Shown: positions 1 through 7,300, numbered from the stretch's first letter. The stretch is 16,095 bases of DNA from Bacteroidota bacterium (GCA_023392185.1 JAEVZP010000164.1:1-16095); one strand, 5' to 3'. Made by a program: numbers and translations. The notes: generated by a model not told the origin, from the letters alone.

Positions 1-731
1 CCTGGGCGCTCCGCTGCCTGCTGGTAGAGCACGGCAACCACCGCATCCTCATCGACTGCGGCATGGGCGATAAACAGGATGAAAAGTTTTTCTCCCACTA
101 TTATATCCACGGCGAAGACATGCTGGAAAAAAGCCTGGCGGCTCACGGGTTTAAGTTTGAGGACATTACCGATGTATTTCTTACGCACCTTCACTTCGAC
201 CACTGCGGCGGCGCGGTGAAGCGCAACGAAGCGGGCGAACTGGTTCCGGCCTTCCCCAACGCGCTCTACTGGACCGACCGGACACACTGGGAATCGGCTA
301 CCCACCCCAACGCCCGCGAAAAAGCGTCTTTTTTACCGGAAAACATCCTGCCTTTGGAAGAGCACGGCGTCTTGCGCTTTGTGGATAAAGCCGACGGCGA
401 AGAGTGGATGGAAGATTTCCGGGTGCGGATCGTCAATGGCCACACCGATTCCATGATGCTGCCGCAGCTGAACCTCAACGGCAAAACCCTGCTGTATTGC
501 GCCGACCTGCTGCCCTCTATGCACCATGTACCCCTGCCCTGGGTGATGGCTTATGATATGCGTCCGCTGGAAACCCTCGGCGAGAAAGAGCGCATCCTCC
601 GCGAGGCCGTTTCCAACAACTGGACACTCTTTTTTGAGCATGACCCGACTGTGGAGTGCGCCACGCTGGAAGAAACGCCTAAAGGCATTCGCATCGCTAA
701 AACGTTTAAGCTGGAAGAACTGGGCGTGTAA
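1..731 (+). CDS. MBL-fold metallohydrolase, 5' end outside window
   Basis: Zinc-dependent hydrolase of the metallo-beta-lactamase fold; the substrate cannot be told from sequence. The reading frame is open from base 3 to the window edge (codons read WALRCLLVEHG...ILIDCG), so the ATG at 63 is internal and the true start lies upstream. The metal-binding set looks complete: HLHFDH at 186-203 (HxHxDH), the His of GHTDS at 441, the Asp of CADLL at 504 and the His of FEHD at 639. About 243 residues are visible; relatives are typically near 280, so roughly 40 are missing. The subgroup resembles lactonase-like MBL proteins, but that specificity is inference. Stop TAA at 729-731. A strong hairpin at 834-874 probably ends the transcript. 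Fold very likely, function unknown. Confidence 0.88.
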   Translation, partial: WALRCLLVEHGNHRILIDCGMGDKQDEKFFSHYYIHGEDMLEKSLAAHGFKFEDITDVFLTHLHFDHCGGAVKRNEAGELVPAFPNALYWTDRTHWESATHPNAREKASFLPENILPLEEHGVLRFVDKADGEEWMEDFRVRIVNGHTDSMMLPQLNLNGKTLLYCADLLPSMHHVPLPWVMAYDMRPLETLGEKERILREAVSNNWTLFFEHDPTVECATLEETPKGIRIAKTFKLEELGV

Positions 732-741
732 TTTTTTTGTC

Positions 742-823
742 ATTCCCGAAGGGAATCTTCAGGGGCGTGCCCCTTCGCTTCGCTGCGGGTCGGGCTTTCG
801 GCTTTGCTGTGCGCCGCCTCTAT
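742..823. repeat. Structured intergenic repeat-like element
   Basis: Directly after the hydrolase stop codon lie two small perfect inverted repeats: ATTCCC-GAA-GGGAAT (742-756) and GGGGC-GT-GCCCC (762-773). A G/C-rich stretch follows with the words CTTCGCTTCGCTGCGGGT and CGGGCTTTCGGC. From memory, the GGGGCGTGCCCC...TCGGGCTTTC pattern recurs between genes of many Bacteroidota, so I read this as a copy of a dispersed non-coding repeat. This could not be checked here, and the right edge is approximate. No convincing protein is encoded. Confidence 0.5.
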
Positions 824-833
824 CCCTCACGCG

Positions 834-880
834 AAAGACACCCGTCAGGTTTCGGAAACCTGACGGGTGTCTTTCTTTTC
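834..880. terminator. Strong hairpin, likely Rho-independent terminator
   Basis: Perfect 19-bp arms AAAGACACCCGTCAGGTTT (834-852) and its complement (856-874) enclose a 3-nt loop CGG. A T-rich tail (TCTTTCTTTT) follows on the plus strand. It sits about 100 nt after the hydrolase stop and is the natural end of that transcript. The core AGGTTT-NNN-AAACCT is shared with the next hairpin at 897-929, so it may also be a copy of a palindromic repeat family. Confidence 0.75.
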
Positions 881-896
881 CGTCAATTTTCCGGAA

Positions 897-929
897 AAAC
901 CTATAAGGTTTTTGAAACCTTATAGGTTT
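897..929. repeat. Perfect 15-bp-arm palindrome (REP-like)
   Basis: The arm AAACCTATAAGGTTT (897-911), a 3-nt loop TTG (912-914) and the exact complement (915-929) form a perfect hairpin. The central AGGTTT-NNN-AAACCT matches the centre of the hairpin at 834-874 although the outer arms differ. From memory, CCTATAAGGTTT-type palindromes recur between genes of many Bacteroidota; I read this as one copy of a dispersed palindromic repeat. Confidence 0.6.
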
Positions 930-989
930 GATTACCACTCCATTTTCTTTTTAAAACAGTCCCGTGACAGAGGGCGGAAAAGGCGGTTT

Positions 990-997
990 TAATTTCG
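990..997 (+). promoter_or_regulatory. Possible -7 element of the PD40 gene
   Basis: TAATTTCG followed by C lies 27 nt before the ATG at 1025. It matches the Bacteroidota -7 consensus TAnnTTTG in all but one fixed base. The same octamer lies upstream of lptD (11954), with a close variant before crcB (2211). No convincing TTG is seen at the -33 distance, so confidence is low. Confidence 0.35.
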
Positions 998-1024
998 CGG
1001 CCACACAAATTTTCCCTCCCCGCC

Positions 1025-2113
1025 ATGCGTTTGATTGGAAGCATTGCCCTTGTCGCTTTCTCCACTGCGGCTTTTGCCCAGCAACATTCCCCTACCTCCC
1101 CGCCGGCCCCGCAAACCCTGCACTACGACGAAGAAACTCACTTCAAAAACATCCGCCAGCTCACCTTCGGCGGCGACAATGCCGAGTGTTATTTCGGTCC
1201 CGACGGCAAAGCGGTTGTTTTCCAGAAAACAGCCCCCAAAGAAGGCATTCCCTGCGATCAGATTTATTACGCCGAACTGCCTAAAAAAGCTACCGACTCT
1301 TTCCGCTCGCGCCTCGTGAGCACCGGGACCGGTCGTACGACCTGCGCCTACATTATGCCCGACAACAAATCGGTCATCTATGCATCTACCCACCTCGGCA
1401 GCAAAGACTGTCCGCCGGTGCCGGATAAAAGCAAGCTGAAAAAGTATGTGTGGCCTATTTATCCGGAGTACGATCTGTTTGTAGCCGATCTGAAGGGAGC
1501 TGTGAAAAAGCGCCTTACCGATTATGAAGGCTATGACGCCGAAGCCACCATTTCGCCCAAGGGCGACAAGATTATTTTCACCTCCATGCGCACCGGCGAC
1601 TTGGAGCTGTTTACCATGAACCTGGACGGCACCGGCCTGAAGCAAATCACCAGCGACCTTGGCTATGACGGCGGTGCATGGTTTTCGCCCGACGGCTCCA
1701 AAATCGTGTGGCGCGCTTCGCGGCCCAAGACCGATCAGGAAGTGAAAGACTATAAAGACCTCTTGGCCCAAGGCCTTGTAATGCCCACCAATATGGAAGT
1801 ATTTGTGGCGGACGCCGACGGCTCCAATGTAGCGCAAATCACCAATCTGGGTCAGGCCAACTGGGCGCCCAATTTCACGCCCGACGGCAAGCGCATCATC
1901 TTTGCCTCCAACCATGAGTACAAGCGCGGATTTCCATTCAATATGTACCTTATCAACATGGACGGCACGGGATTGGAGAAAATCTCCCGCGACCGGGGCT
2001 TTGACGCCTTCCCGATGTTTTCCCCCGACGGCAAAAAGATTCTGTTTTCTTCCAACCGCAATAACGGCGGCACCAATGATACCAACGTGTTTATCGCGGA
2101 TTGGGTGGAGTAA
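1025..2113 (+). CDS. Secreted TolB-like PD40 beta-propeller protein
   Basis: A 362-residue exported protein with a TolB-type propeller. Residues 1-18 form a signal peptide ending AFA before QQ. The mature part carries repeated PD40/WD40-like blades recognisable by S/G-PDG-K-I-F-S cores: YFGPDGKAVVF, ISPKGDKIIFTS, FSPDGSKIVWRAS, FTPDGKRIIFASN and FSPDGKKILFSSN, each followed by a strand-rich segment such as LFTMNLDGTGLKQIT. The propeller fills most of the chain and no catalytic domain is attached. Such proteins act in the periplasm or at the surface, usually as binding modules; a specific partner cannot be inferred. The start at 1025 gives a clean signal peptide. The TAA stop lies in the first copy of a 14-nt tandem repeat. 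The gene appears to be transcribed alone, between two terminators. Confidence 0.88.
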   Translation: MRLIGSIALVAFSTAAFAQQHSPTSPPAPQTLHYDEETHFKNIRQLTFGGDNAECYFGPDGKAVVFQKTAPKEGIPCDQIYYAELPKKATDSFRSRLVSTGTGRTTCAYIMPDNKSVIYASTHLGSKDCPPVPDKSKLKKYVWPIYPEYDLFVADLKGAVKKRLTDYEGYDAEATISPKGDKIIFTSMRTGDLELFTMNLDGTGLKQITSDLGYDGGAWFSPDGSKIVWRASRPKTDQEVKDYKDLLAQGLVMPTNMEVFVADADGSNVAQITNLGQANWAPNFTPDGKRIIFASNHEYKRGFPFNMYLINMDGTGLEKISRDRGFDAFPMFSPDGKKILFSSNRNNGGTNDTNVFIADWVE

Positions 2114-2165
2114 TTTTGGGAGTATAATTTTGGGAGTATCAGGTAGCAAGTATCAGGTATCAAGA
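2111..2165. repeat. Short tandem repeats overlapping the stop codon
   Basis: TAATTTTGGGAGTA occurs twice in tandem (2111-2124 and 2125-2138); the first copy supplies the stop codon of the PD40 gene. Next, GTATCAGGTA appears twice with a 13-nt offset (2137-2146 and 2150-2159). From memory, TATCAAG/TATCAGG runs of this kind occur between genes in other Bacteroidota. No role is evident. Confidence 0.6.
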
Positions 2166-2173
2166 CTGTAAGT

Positions 2174-2210
2174 CGCGGTGCATTTTCCGGTAAATGCACC
2201 GCGGCTTTTT
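2174..2210 (+). terminator. Rho-independent terminator of the PD40 gene
   Basis: Twelve-bp arms CGCGGTGCATTT (2174-2185) and AAATGCACCGCG (2192-2203) enclose a 6-nt loop TCCGGT; GGC and a T run follow. It lies about 60 nt after the PD40 stop and only 14-20 nt before the crcB ATG. It should separate the two genes unless it acts as an attenuator for crcB. Confidence 0.75.
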
Positions 2211-2218
2211 TATTTTCG
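2211..2218 (+). promoter_or_regulatory. Possible -7 element of crcB
   Basis: TATTTTCG followed by C lies 5 nt before the crcB ATG, directly after the terminator T run. If it is a -7 box, transcription would begin at or next to the ATG and the mRNA would be leaderless. No -33 TTG is visible because the region is occupied by the terminator stem. Low confidence. Confidence 0.3.
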
Positions 2219-2223
2219 CAGCT

Positions 2224-2598
2224 ATGCGTGCCTATCTCCTCGTCGCCCTTGGCGGTGCTCTTGGTTCGGTGCTGCGCTACGGCGTGTCGCTGGCCGTGCC
2301 GAAATCGCATCCAAACGGGTTTCCGTGGGCCACGCTACTCGCCAACCTGCTGGGTTGCTTTCTGATAGGGGTTTTAGCAGGGGCGCTTTCCCGGAACGCC
2401 TGGCTGCAAAGTACCGGCTGGCTTTTGCTGGCGACGGGCCTTTGCGGCGGCTTTACCACGTTTTCTACTTTTGCGTTGGAAAATGTGCAGTTTTTCCGGG
2501 GCCAAATGCTATGGATGAGCGTTTTGTATCTCATCATTTCGGTTGTTGCCGGAATGGTATTGTGCGCGCTCGGCTACCGGATTTTTGCGACCTCTTAG
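2224..2598 (+). CDS. crcB: Fluoride channel CrcB/Fluc
   Basis: A 124-residue inner-membrane protein of the CrcB/Fluc family, which forms antiparallel dimers that let fluoride leave the cytoplasm. Visible hallmarks are GGALGSVLRYG at residues 10-20, the conserved pore Asn in ANLLGC (N41) and the signature GGFTTFSTF at 75-83 carrying the two Phe-box phenylalanines F80 and F83. Four hydrophobic segments are apparent, and the length is normal. The frame is open further upstream to an ATG at 2194, but that start would lie inside the terminator hairpin and adds ten non-homologous residues, so 2224 is chosen. There is no recognisable fluoride riboswitch upstream. The gene is apparently a single-gene unit. 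Confidence 0.95.
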   Translation: MRAYLLVALGGALGSVLRYGVSLAVPKSHPNGFPWATLLANLLGCFLIGVLAGALSRNAWLQSTGWLLLATGLCGGFTTFSTFALENVQFFRGQMLWMSVLYLIISVVAGMVLCALGYRIFATS

Positions 2599-2648
2599 AA
2601 CGTTCTTTACACCGATTCTTTGTAAAATTTGAATTCCTGTATCCTTAC

Positions 2649-2721
2649 AAACATTGGGTCGCGAAGCGACCTTTCCTCATTGCATGAACGAGGCTATAAA
2701 CATTGGGTCGCTCCCGCGACC
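2649..2721. repeat. Two copies of AAACATTGGGTCGC, each with a hairpin
   Basis: AAACATTGGGTCGC occurs at 2649-2662 and 2698-2711. Each copy runs into a 6-bp hairpin with a different loop: GGTCGC-GAA-GCGACC (2657-2671) and GGTCGC-TCCC-GCGACC (2706-2721). Identical arms with different loops suggest a small hairpin repeat family rather than chance. It lies downstream of crcB and could assist termination, but no T run follows. Confidence 0.6.
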
Positions 2722-2769
2722 AACGCAGCAGTCTTCTAAAGAAGATTTTATAAACCAACGTAGATACAA

Positions 2770-2797
2770 GTAGAGACAAGGCATGCCTTGTCTCTAC
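2770..2797. repeat. 28-bp perfect palindrome
   Basis: The half-site GTAGAGACAAGGCA (2770-2783) is followed directly by its exact reverse complement (2784-2797) with no spacer. From memory, GTAGAGAC...GTCTCTAC palindromes are dispersed intergenic repeats in several phyla including Bacteroidota and cyanobacteria. It lies about 60 nt before the methyltransferase start. Confidence 0.7.
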
Positions 2798-2846
2798 AAT
2801 ATCCAATATCCAAAATCCTCATCCCTCATCCCTCATCCCTCATCCC
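2798..2846. repeat. Heptanucleotide tandem repeat
   Basis: Four exact TCATCCC units run from 2819 to 2846. They are preceded by related 7-nt units (AATATCC, AATATCC, AAAATCC from 2798). The array ends 8 nt before the ATG at 2855, so changes in copy number would alter the 5' untranslated region. The period is not a multiple of three, which argues against this stretch being coding. Confidence 0.75.
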
Positions 2847-2854
2847 TGACCTTC

Positions 2855-4012
2855 ATGCGAGCTCTTTGGCGTGACCTGCAACACCTGATTCAAACCTACC
2901 GGGGCGAGCGTCCGCTGGTGGATTTTTTAAAGGGATACTTTAAACAAAATAGCCGTTTGGGTAGCCGCGACCGGAAGGTGATTACCGAAGCGGTTTTCTC
3001 TTGGTATCGCGCGGCCGACGGTTTTAAAGAAAGCCCTTCTTTTGAAGAGAAATTGAAGGCCTGCCTCCGGTTGTGTGGCACGGAGCCCAAGCTTTCCCTG
3101 CTGGTGCCGGACGCAGCCTTTTTTCCGGAAATTCCACTTACAAAACGCATGGAAACAGCGCAAGGGGAAGGTTTTGACATCCAAAAACTATTGCCGGAAG
3201 ACGTTCTGTTTTCGGAAGGCATTTTTCGCGAGAACTGGCTGCTTTCTTTATTACAACAGCCCCGTTTGTTTGTGCGGCTGCGGCCCGGCGCAGACCGGAA
3301 AATGCTTTTCCCCCCGCTGGAAAAAGCCGGTATTTTCTACGAAGAAATATTTCCTCATTGCATTGCCCTGCCCGCTAACACGCCGCTGCATACGCTGTGG
3401 CCGCAGGCCGCTTATACGGTTCAGGATTGGGGCTCGCAGCGGGTCTGTGGCTTTTTGAAACCGCAAAAAGGCGAGGCGTGGTGGGATACCTGCGCAGGAG
3501 GCGGCGGAAAATCCCTGTTTTTAAAAGATGCTTTTCCGCAACTAAAACTGCTTTCTTCCGACATCCGGCCGGGTGCTTTGAGGGCGCTGGAAACGCGGTT
3601 TAAAGAATCAGGACAAAAGCCGCCGCAAACGCGCGTGCTGGACGCTTCAGACACGGCTGCGTTGACTTCCCAAATGGGCACCGAAACCTTTGACACGGTG
3701 GTGTGCGACGTGCCCTGCAGCGGCTCCGGCACGTGGGCGCGGACGCCGGAAATGCGCCATTTTTTCCGGAAAGAAAGTCTGCTGGAACTGACGCAGCTGC
3801 AAACCCGCATTGCGCAAAACAGCGTGCGGCACCTGAAACCCGGCGGTCGCTTGATTTACGTCACCTGCTCGGTGTTTCGGGAGGAAAATGAAGGTGTGAT
3901 GGCGGCTTTGATTTCCGGAACTAGCGGCCTTGTTTTGGAGGAAAGTTCTTTACAAAACGGAATCCCTCACAACGGCGACAGTCTTTTTGTGACGGTGCTG
4001 CGGAAAGGGTAA
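2855..4012 (+). CDS. RsmB/NOP-family RNA m5C methyltransferase
   Basis: A 385-residue SAM-dependent RNA cytosine-C5 methyltransferase. The N-terminal part (about 1-130: RGERPLVDFLKGYFKQNSRL, then GSRDRKVITEAVFSWYR) resembles a reduced NusB-like/RsmB N-domain. The catalytic Rossmann domain follows: motif I DTCAGGGGKSLFL from D211, an acidic SAM-contact strand LLSSDIRPGAL, motif IV DVPCSGSGTW with C288, and motif VI YVTCSVF with C338. In this family the motif VI Cys attacks C6 of the cytosine and the motif IV Cys aids product release; both are present. Bacterial members modify rRNA, but the exact site cannot be assigned. An upstream ATG at 2783 is rejected because translation would run through the palindrome and heptamer repeats. 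Slightly short against E. coli RsmB (429). Confidence 0.9.
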   Translation: MRALWRDLQHLIQTYRGERPLVDFLKGYFKQNSRLGSRDRKVITEAVFSWYRAADGFKESPSFEEKLKACLRLCGTEPKLSLLVPDAAFFPEIPLTKRMETAQGEGFDIQKLLPEDVLFSEGIFRENWLLSLLQQPRLFVRLRPGADRKMLFPPLEKAGIFYEEIFPHCIALPANTPLHTLWPQAAYTVQDWGSQRVCGFLKPQKGEAWWDTCAGGGGKSLFLKDAFPQLKLLSSDIRPGALRALETRFKESGQKPPQTRVLDASDTAALTSQMGTETFDTVVCDVPCSGSGTWARTPEMRHFFRKESLLELTQLQTRIAQNSVRHLKPGGRLIYVTCSVFREENEGVMAALISGTSGLVLEESSLQNGIPHNGDSLFVTVLRKG

Positions 4013-4199
4013 AAAGCTCTGGAGAGCACCTGGCTGTCTTTGTATTTTGGATCAGATCCGGGAGCCCAAGAGATGCCAGGCGTGTTTTTCTCTTACCAGC
4101 GCACGCACAACAAGCCGGATTGAAAGCATCCATCTGCGGAACGCCTTTGAGAAATTATTCCAAAAATAATCTTCTCCCTACTTTAAGCTTTTGTAAAAA
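4013..4199. other. Non-coding spacer, nothing recognised
   Basis: This is the left part of a 328-bp gap between the methyltransferase and the adhesin. It contains weak inverted repeats: GCTCT-GG-AGAGC (4016-4027), GGATC-A-GATCC (4049-4059), and an outer CCTGGC/GCCAGG pair about 50 nt apart. One of these may aid termination of the methyltransferase transcript, though none has a clean T run. A 70-residue minus-strand frame (3921-4133) shows no familiar motif and overlaps the methyltransferase gene. Confidence 0.5.
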
Positions 4200-4227
4200 T
4201 TTGCTGCTCTGTCAGATATTATCTTTA
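4200..4227 (+). promoter_or_regulatory. Possible Bacteroidota-type promoter of the adhesin gene
   Basis: TTTG at 4200-4203 and TATCTTTA at 4220-4227 resemble the -33 TTTG and -7 TAnnTTTG elements. The 16-nt spacer is shorter than the usual 17-23. The same octamer TATCTTTA forms a better-spaced promoter before the lipoprotein gene (10979-11009, minus strand). Initiation here would leave a leader of about 105 nt. Confidence 0.35.
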
Positions 4228-4290
4228 CCCCCTCTAATTAGTATATTACTACAGAGCACTTTTCCGAACATTTCAATAATTAATTTTTCA

Positions 4291-4329
4291 ACACGGGGGT
4301 AAGCCGAAAACCCGATAACCGAGTAGGCA
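4291..4329 (+). promoter_or_regulatory. Possible pseudoknotted leader RNA
   Basis: Just before the adhesin ATG, CGGG (4294-4297) can pair with CCCG (4311-4314). GCC inside that loop (4303-4305) can pair with GGC (4326-4328), which would give an H-type pseudoknot. It ends 12 nt before the start codon. It does not match a riboswitch class I know. The pairings are short and could be chance. Confidence 0.3.
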
Positions 4330-4340
4330 TTTTTATTTTT

Positions 4341-7300
4341 ATGAAGCTTAAAAAGCTACTCTTACCGGCCGCGTTGTCCATACTGGCAGCATTCACCGGG
4401 AACAAAGCGAGTGCTCAGGTAAGCAGTTATGGGTTTGCGCAAAGCGCAGGCACTTACACGCCTGTGTCTGCATCCGGCACTATTGTCGCGAATGCTACCG
4501 GAACCACTACCTTCGACACCGAAGGGTGGAACGTGAGCCTTCCATTTACGTTTCAGTTTAATGGCACCGGCTACACCTCTATTTATGTGAACTCTAACGG
4601 GGGTGCTACTTTTGGCAGTACTACCTCCACCGGCTCCGCTCTGATTTCGAGCACGACGGGTTATGATGGCGCGCTGGCGGTAATGAATCGCGACCTGTGG
4701 GCCATGTTTGTAACGGAAGGAACGCGCACGACCGGCTCTACGACCATTACCGGCGTTACTAATTTCACGGGTCTGGACATAGGTGATACTTTGGTTGGAA
4801 CCGGCATTCCGACCAATACCAGTGTTGTCGCTTTCAGCCAGGCAGCCGGAACCATCGAAATGTCGGCGGCTTCTACTTCCAACCAAACCGCTGCTGCGGT
4901 GCGCTGGCCTGCGGGTTCGGTTCGAACAGAAGTGCTCGGCAGTGCGCCCAACCGCACGTTTGTGATTGAGTGGCATCAGTTCTCTGATTACAGTACTTCC
5001 GTAAACAACACGACATTCGACTTCCAGATTCACCTGGAGGAAACGTCCAATGTGATTCGGTATGTGTATGGGCCTTTCGCCTCTACCCTTTCGACTACCC
5101 GGACCAATCAGGTGGGTCTGCGGGGCGCTTCCAATACCGATTACTACAACCGGACGGCAGCGCTTCCGGACGGTTTTGCCAACACGGCAGTGGGCACCAG
5201 CAATTCTGCTACGGTGGCCCGGGACAATACCAATTTCCCGGCTTCCGGTCTGACGTTCTCCTGGACGCCACCCAGCTGCCTGGTTCCTTCCAACCTTGCT
5301 TTTCTGATTGTTACCAGCACGGGTGCAACCCTGACCTGGACGGCTCCTACACCAGCGCCTGCCCAGGGCTATCAGTATGAAGTGCGTTCTTCCGGCGCTG
5401 CCGGTTCAGGTGCTGCCGGGCTGGAAGCTTCCGGAAATACCGGTGCTGGCGTTACGACCGCTGCTGTAACAGGACTGAGTAATACAACCACCTATACAGT
5501 GTATGTTCGCAGCAACTGCGGCAGCGGCTCTTACAGCAACTGGACAGCAGGCGTGACTTTCCTAACAGCCTGTCCTGCAATTGCTGCCCCTTATAGTGAA
5601 GGTTTTAATGCCGGTTCGCTGCCGGCCTGCTGGATCAACACCAACTCGATCAACAGCACGACTGCAAACCTGTTGTGGAAGTTTACCGGTGCACCGGGCT
5701 ATGGCACAGCCAACAATGGTCGCCCGAACGGCACCTTTACCTGGCTGGATGCTTCTTCCCCTTACAATGCGGTGGTGACGCTGAACTCGCCGGTGATCGA
5801 CCTTTCCAACCTGGCTTCTCCTTATCTGAAGTTTGATTGGTTTAAGAACAACGAGGACACGCCTCCTTATACCAATAACAACCTGAAGCTGGAAGGCTAT
5901 GACGGCACGGGCTGGGTGACCTTGTTTGACGATACCAGCAACGCTGCTGCCTGGCGCACGGTTCAATTCACGCTGCCAGCCTCTTTTATCGGCATAGCGG
6001 ATGCACAGTTCCGCTTCAGCGTAGATAAGTCTTTGTCCAACGATTTCTATGACGATATCCTGCTCGATAGTTTCTCCGTAGCAAGCACGCCTACCTGCTT
6101 TGTACCTTCTTTGCCAACTGTTACTGCGGTGACCTCCAACAGTGCCACGGCGAGTTGGACGGCTCCTACACCAGCGCCTGCCCAAGGCTATCAGTATGAA
6201 GTGCGTTCTTCCGGCGCTGCCGGTTCCGGCACAACTGGCCTGGCTGCTTCCGGAAACACTGCCTCAGGTTCGACCACTGCTAACCTGACGGGCCTCGCAC
6301 CGGTAACGACCTATACCTTCTTTGTGCGTGGCATCTGCGCCGCCGGAGACACCAGCGCCTGGGTCGGCAGCAGTTCCTTCACCACCAGCTGCGCCCCTTA
6401 CACGGTTCCATTCCTGGAGGAATTTACGGCCACAACCTTCCCGCCGGCTTGCTGGAGCACTGCCCGTGGATTTATCGGCGTAAACACCACCACCTTTACC
6501 GGCACCACAACAGGCTGGGGCTCTGCCAACTACCTGTACACGGCTTCCCTTGGAAAAGCCGCCCGGATTAACCTGTACAGCAACACCAAGCGCGATTGGT
6601 TGATTACGCCTTCGATTGATCTGGGTACCACACCCGGCAACTACGATCTGGGCTTTAAAATCGGTGTCACCGACTATGCTTCTACTACAATTGCAGATTC
6701 TCTCGGAAGCGACGACAGCGTAGCTGTTGTTATTTCTTATGATGACGGAGCTACCTGGTCGAGCGCCAATATTCTGCGTACCTGGACAGCAGCCAACGGC
6801 GCTATTCCGGGTCAAAACGTGATCATTCCACTGACCAACGTAAGCGGCATCATCAAAGTTGCTTTCTACGCAACAGAAGGCACGATAAACGACGCTCCGG
6901 ATTATGATGTCTACATTGATTCCGTAACGCTCAACGTCAACACAACGCCTCCTTGCACGCCACCGGTAGTAGCCCTGGGCAACGACACAGCGATCTGCGT
7001 AGGCAGCTCCCTCACACTGGACGCCGGTAACGCCGGTGCTACCTACCTGTGGAGCACAGGCGCGACTTCCCAAAGCATCAGCGTCACCGCTGCCGGCTCT
7101 TACTCGGTAGCTGTGACCAACGCCGGCGGTTGCACAGGTTACGACACCATTAACGTCAGCACTAACCCGCTGCCCGTTGTTGCCCTGGGCAATGACACGA
7201 CCTTCTGTGCCGGCGGTTCGCTGACCCTGGACGCCGGTAATGCAGGTGCTAGCTACCTGTGGAGCACAGGCGCTACCACCCAGACCATTTCTGTGAACGC

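Noticed and set aside
742..929. Small genes in the spacer after the hydrolase
   Set aside because: Open frames here run through hairpin repeats and the terminator, and their translations show no protein-like composition or start signals.
989..2149. 386-residue minus-strand open frame
   Set aside because: It is antisense to the PD40 propeller gene, shows no family motif, and its composition is what a codon-biased gene gives on the opposite strand.
2113..2223. Fluoride riboswitch before crcB
   Set aside because: I looked for the GGNGATGG...CGCC and CTGATG-type words of the motif; only the terminator hairpin and tandem repeats are present.
2783..2854. Upstream ATG for the methyltransferase
   Set aside because: Translation would start inside a perfect palindrome and run through a 7-nt tandem repeat; family-like sequence begins at the ATG at 2855.
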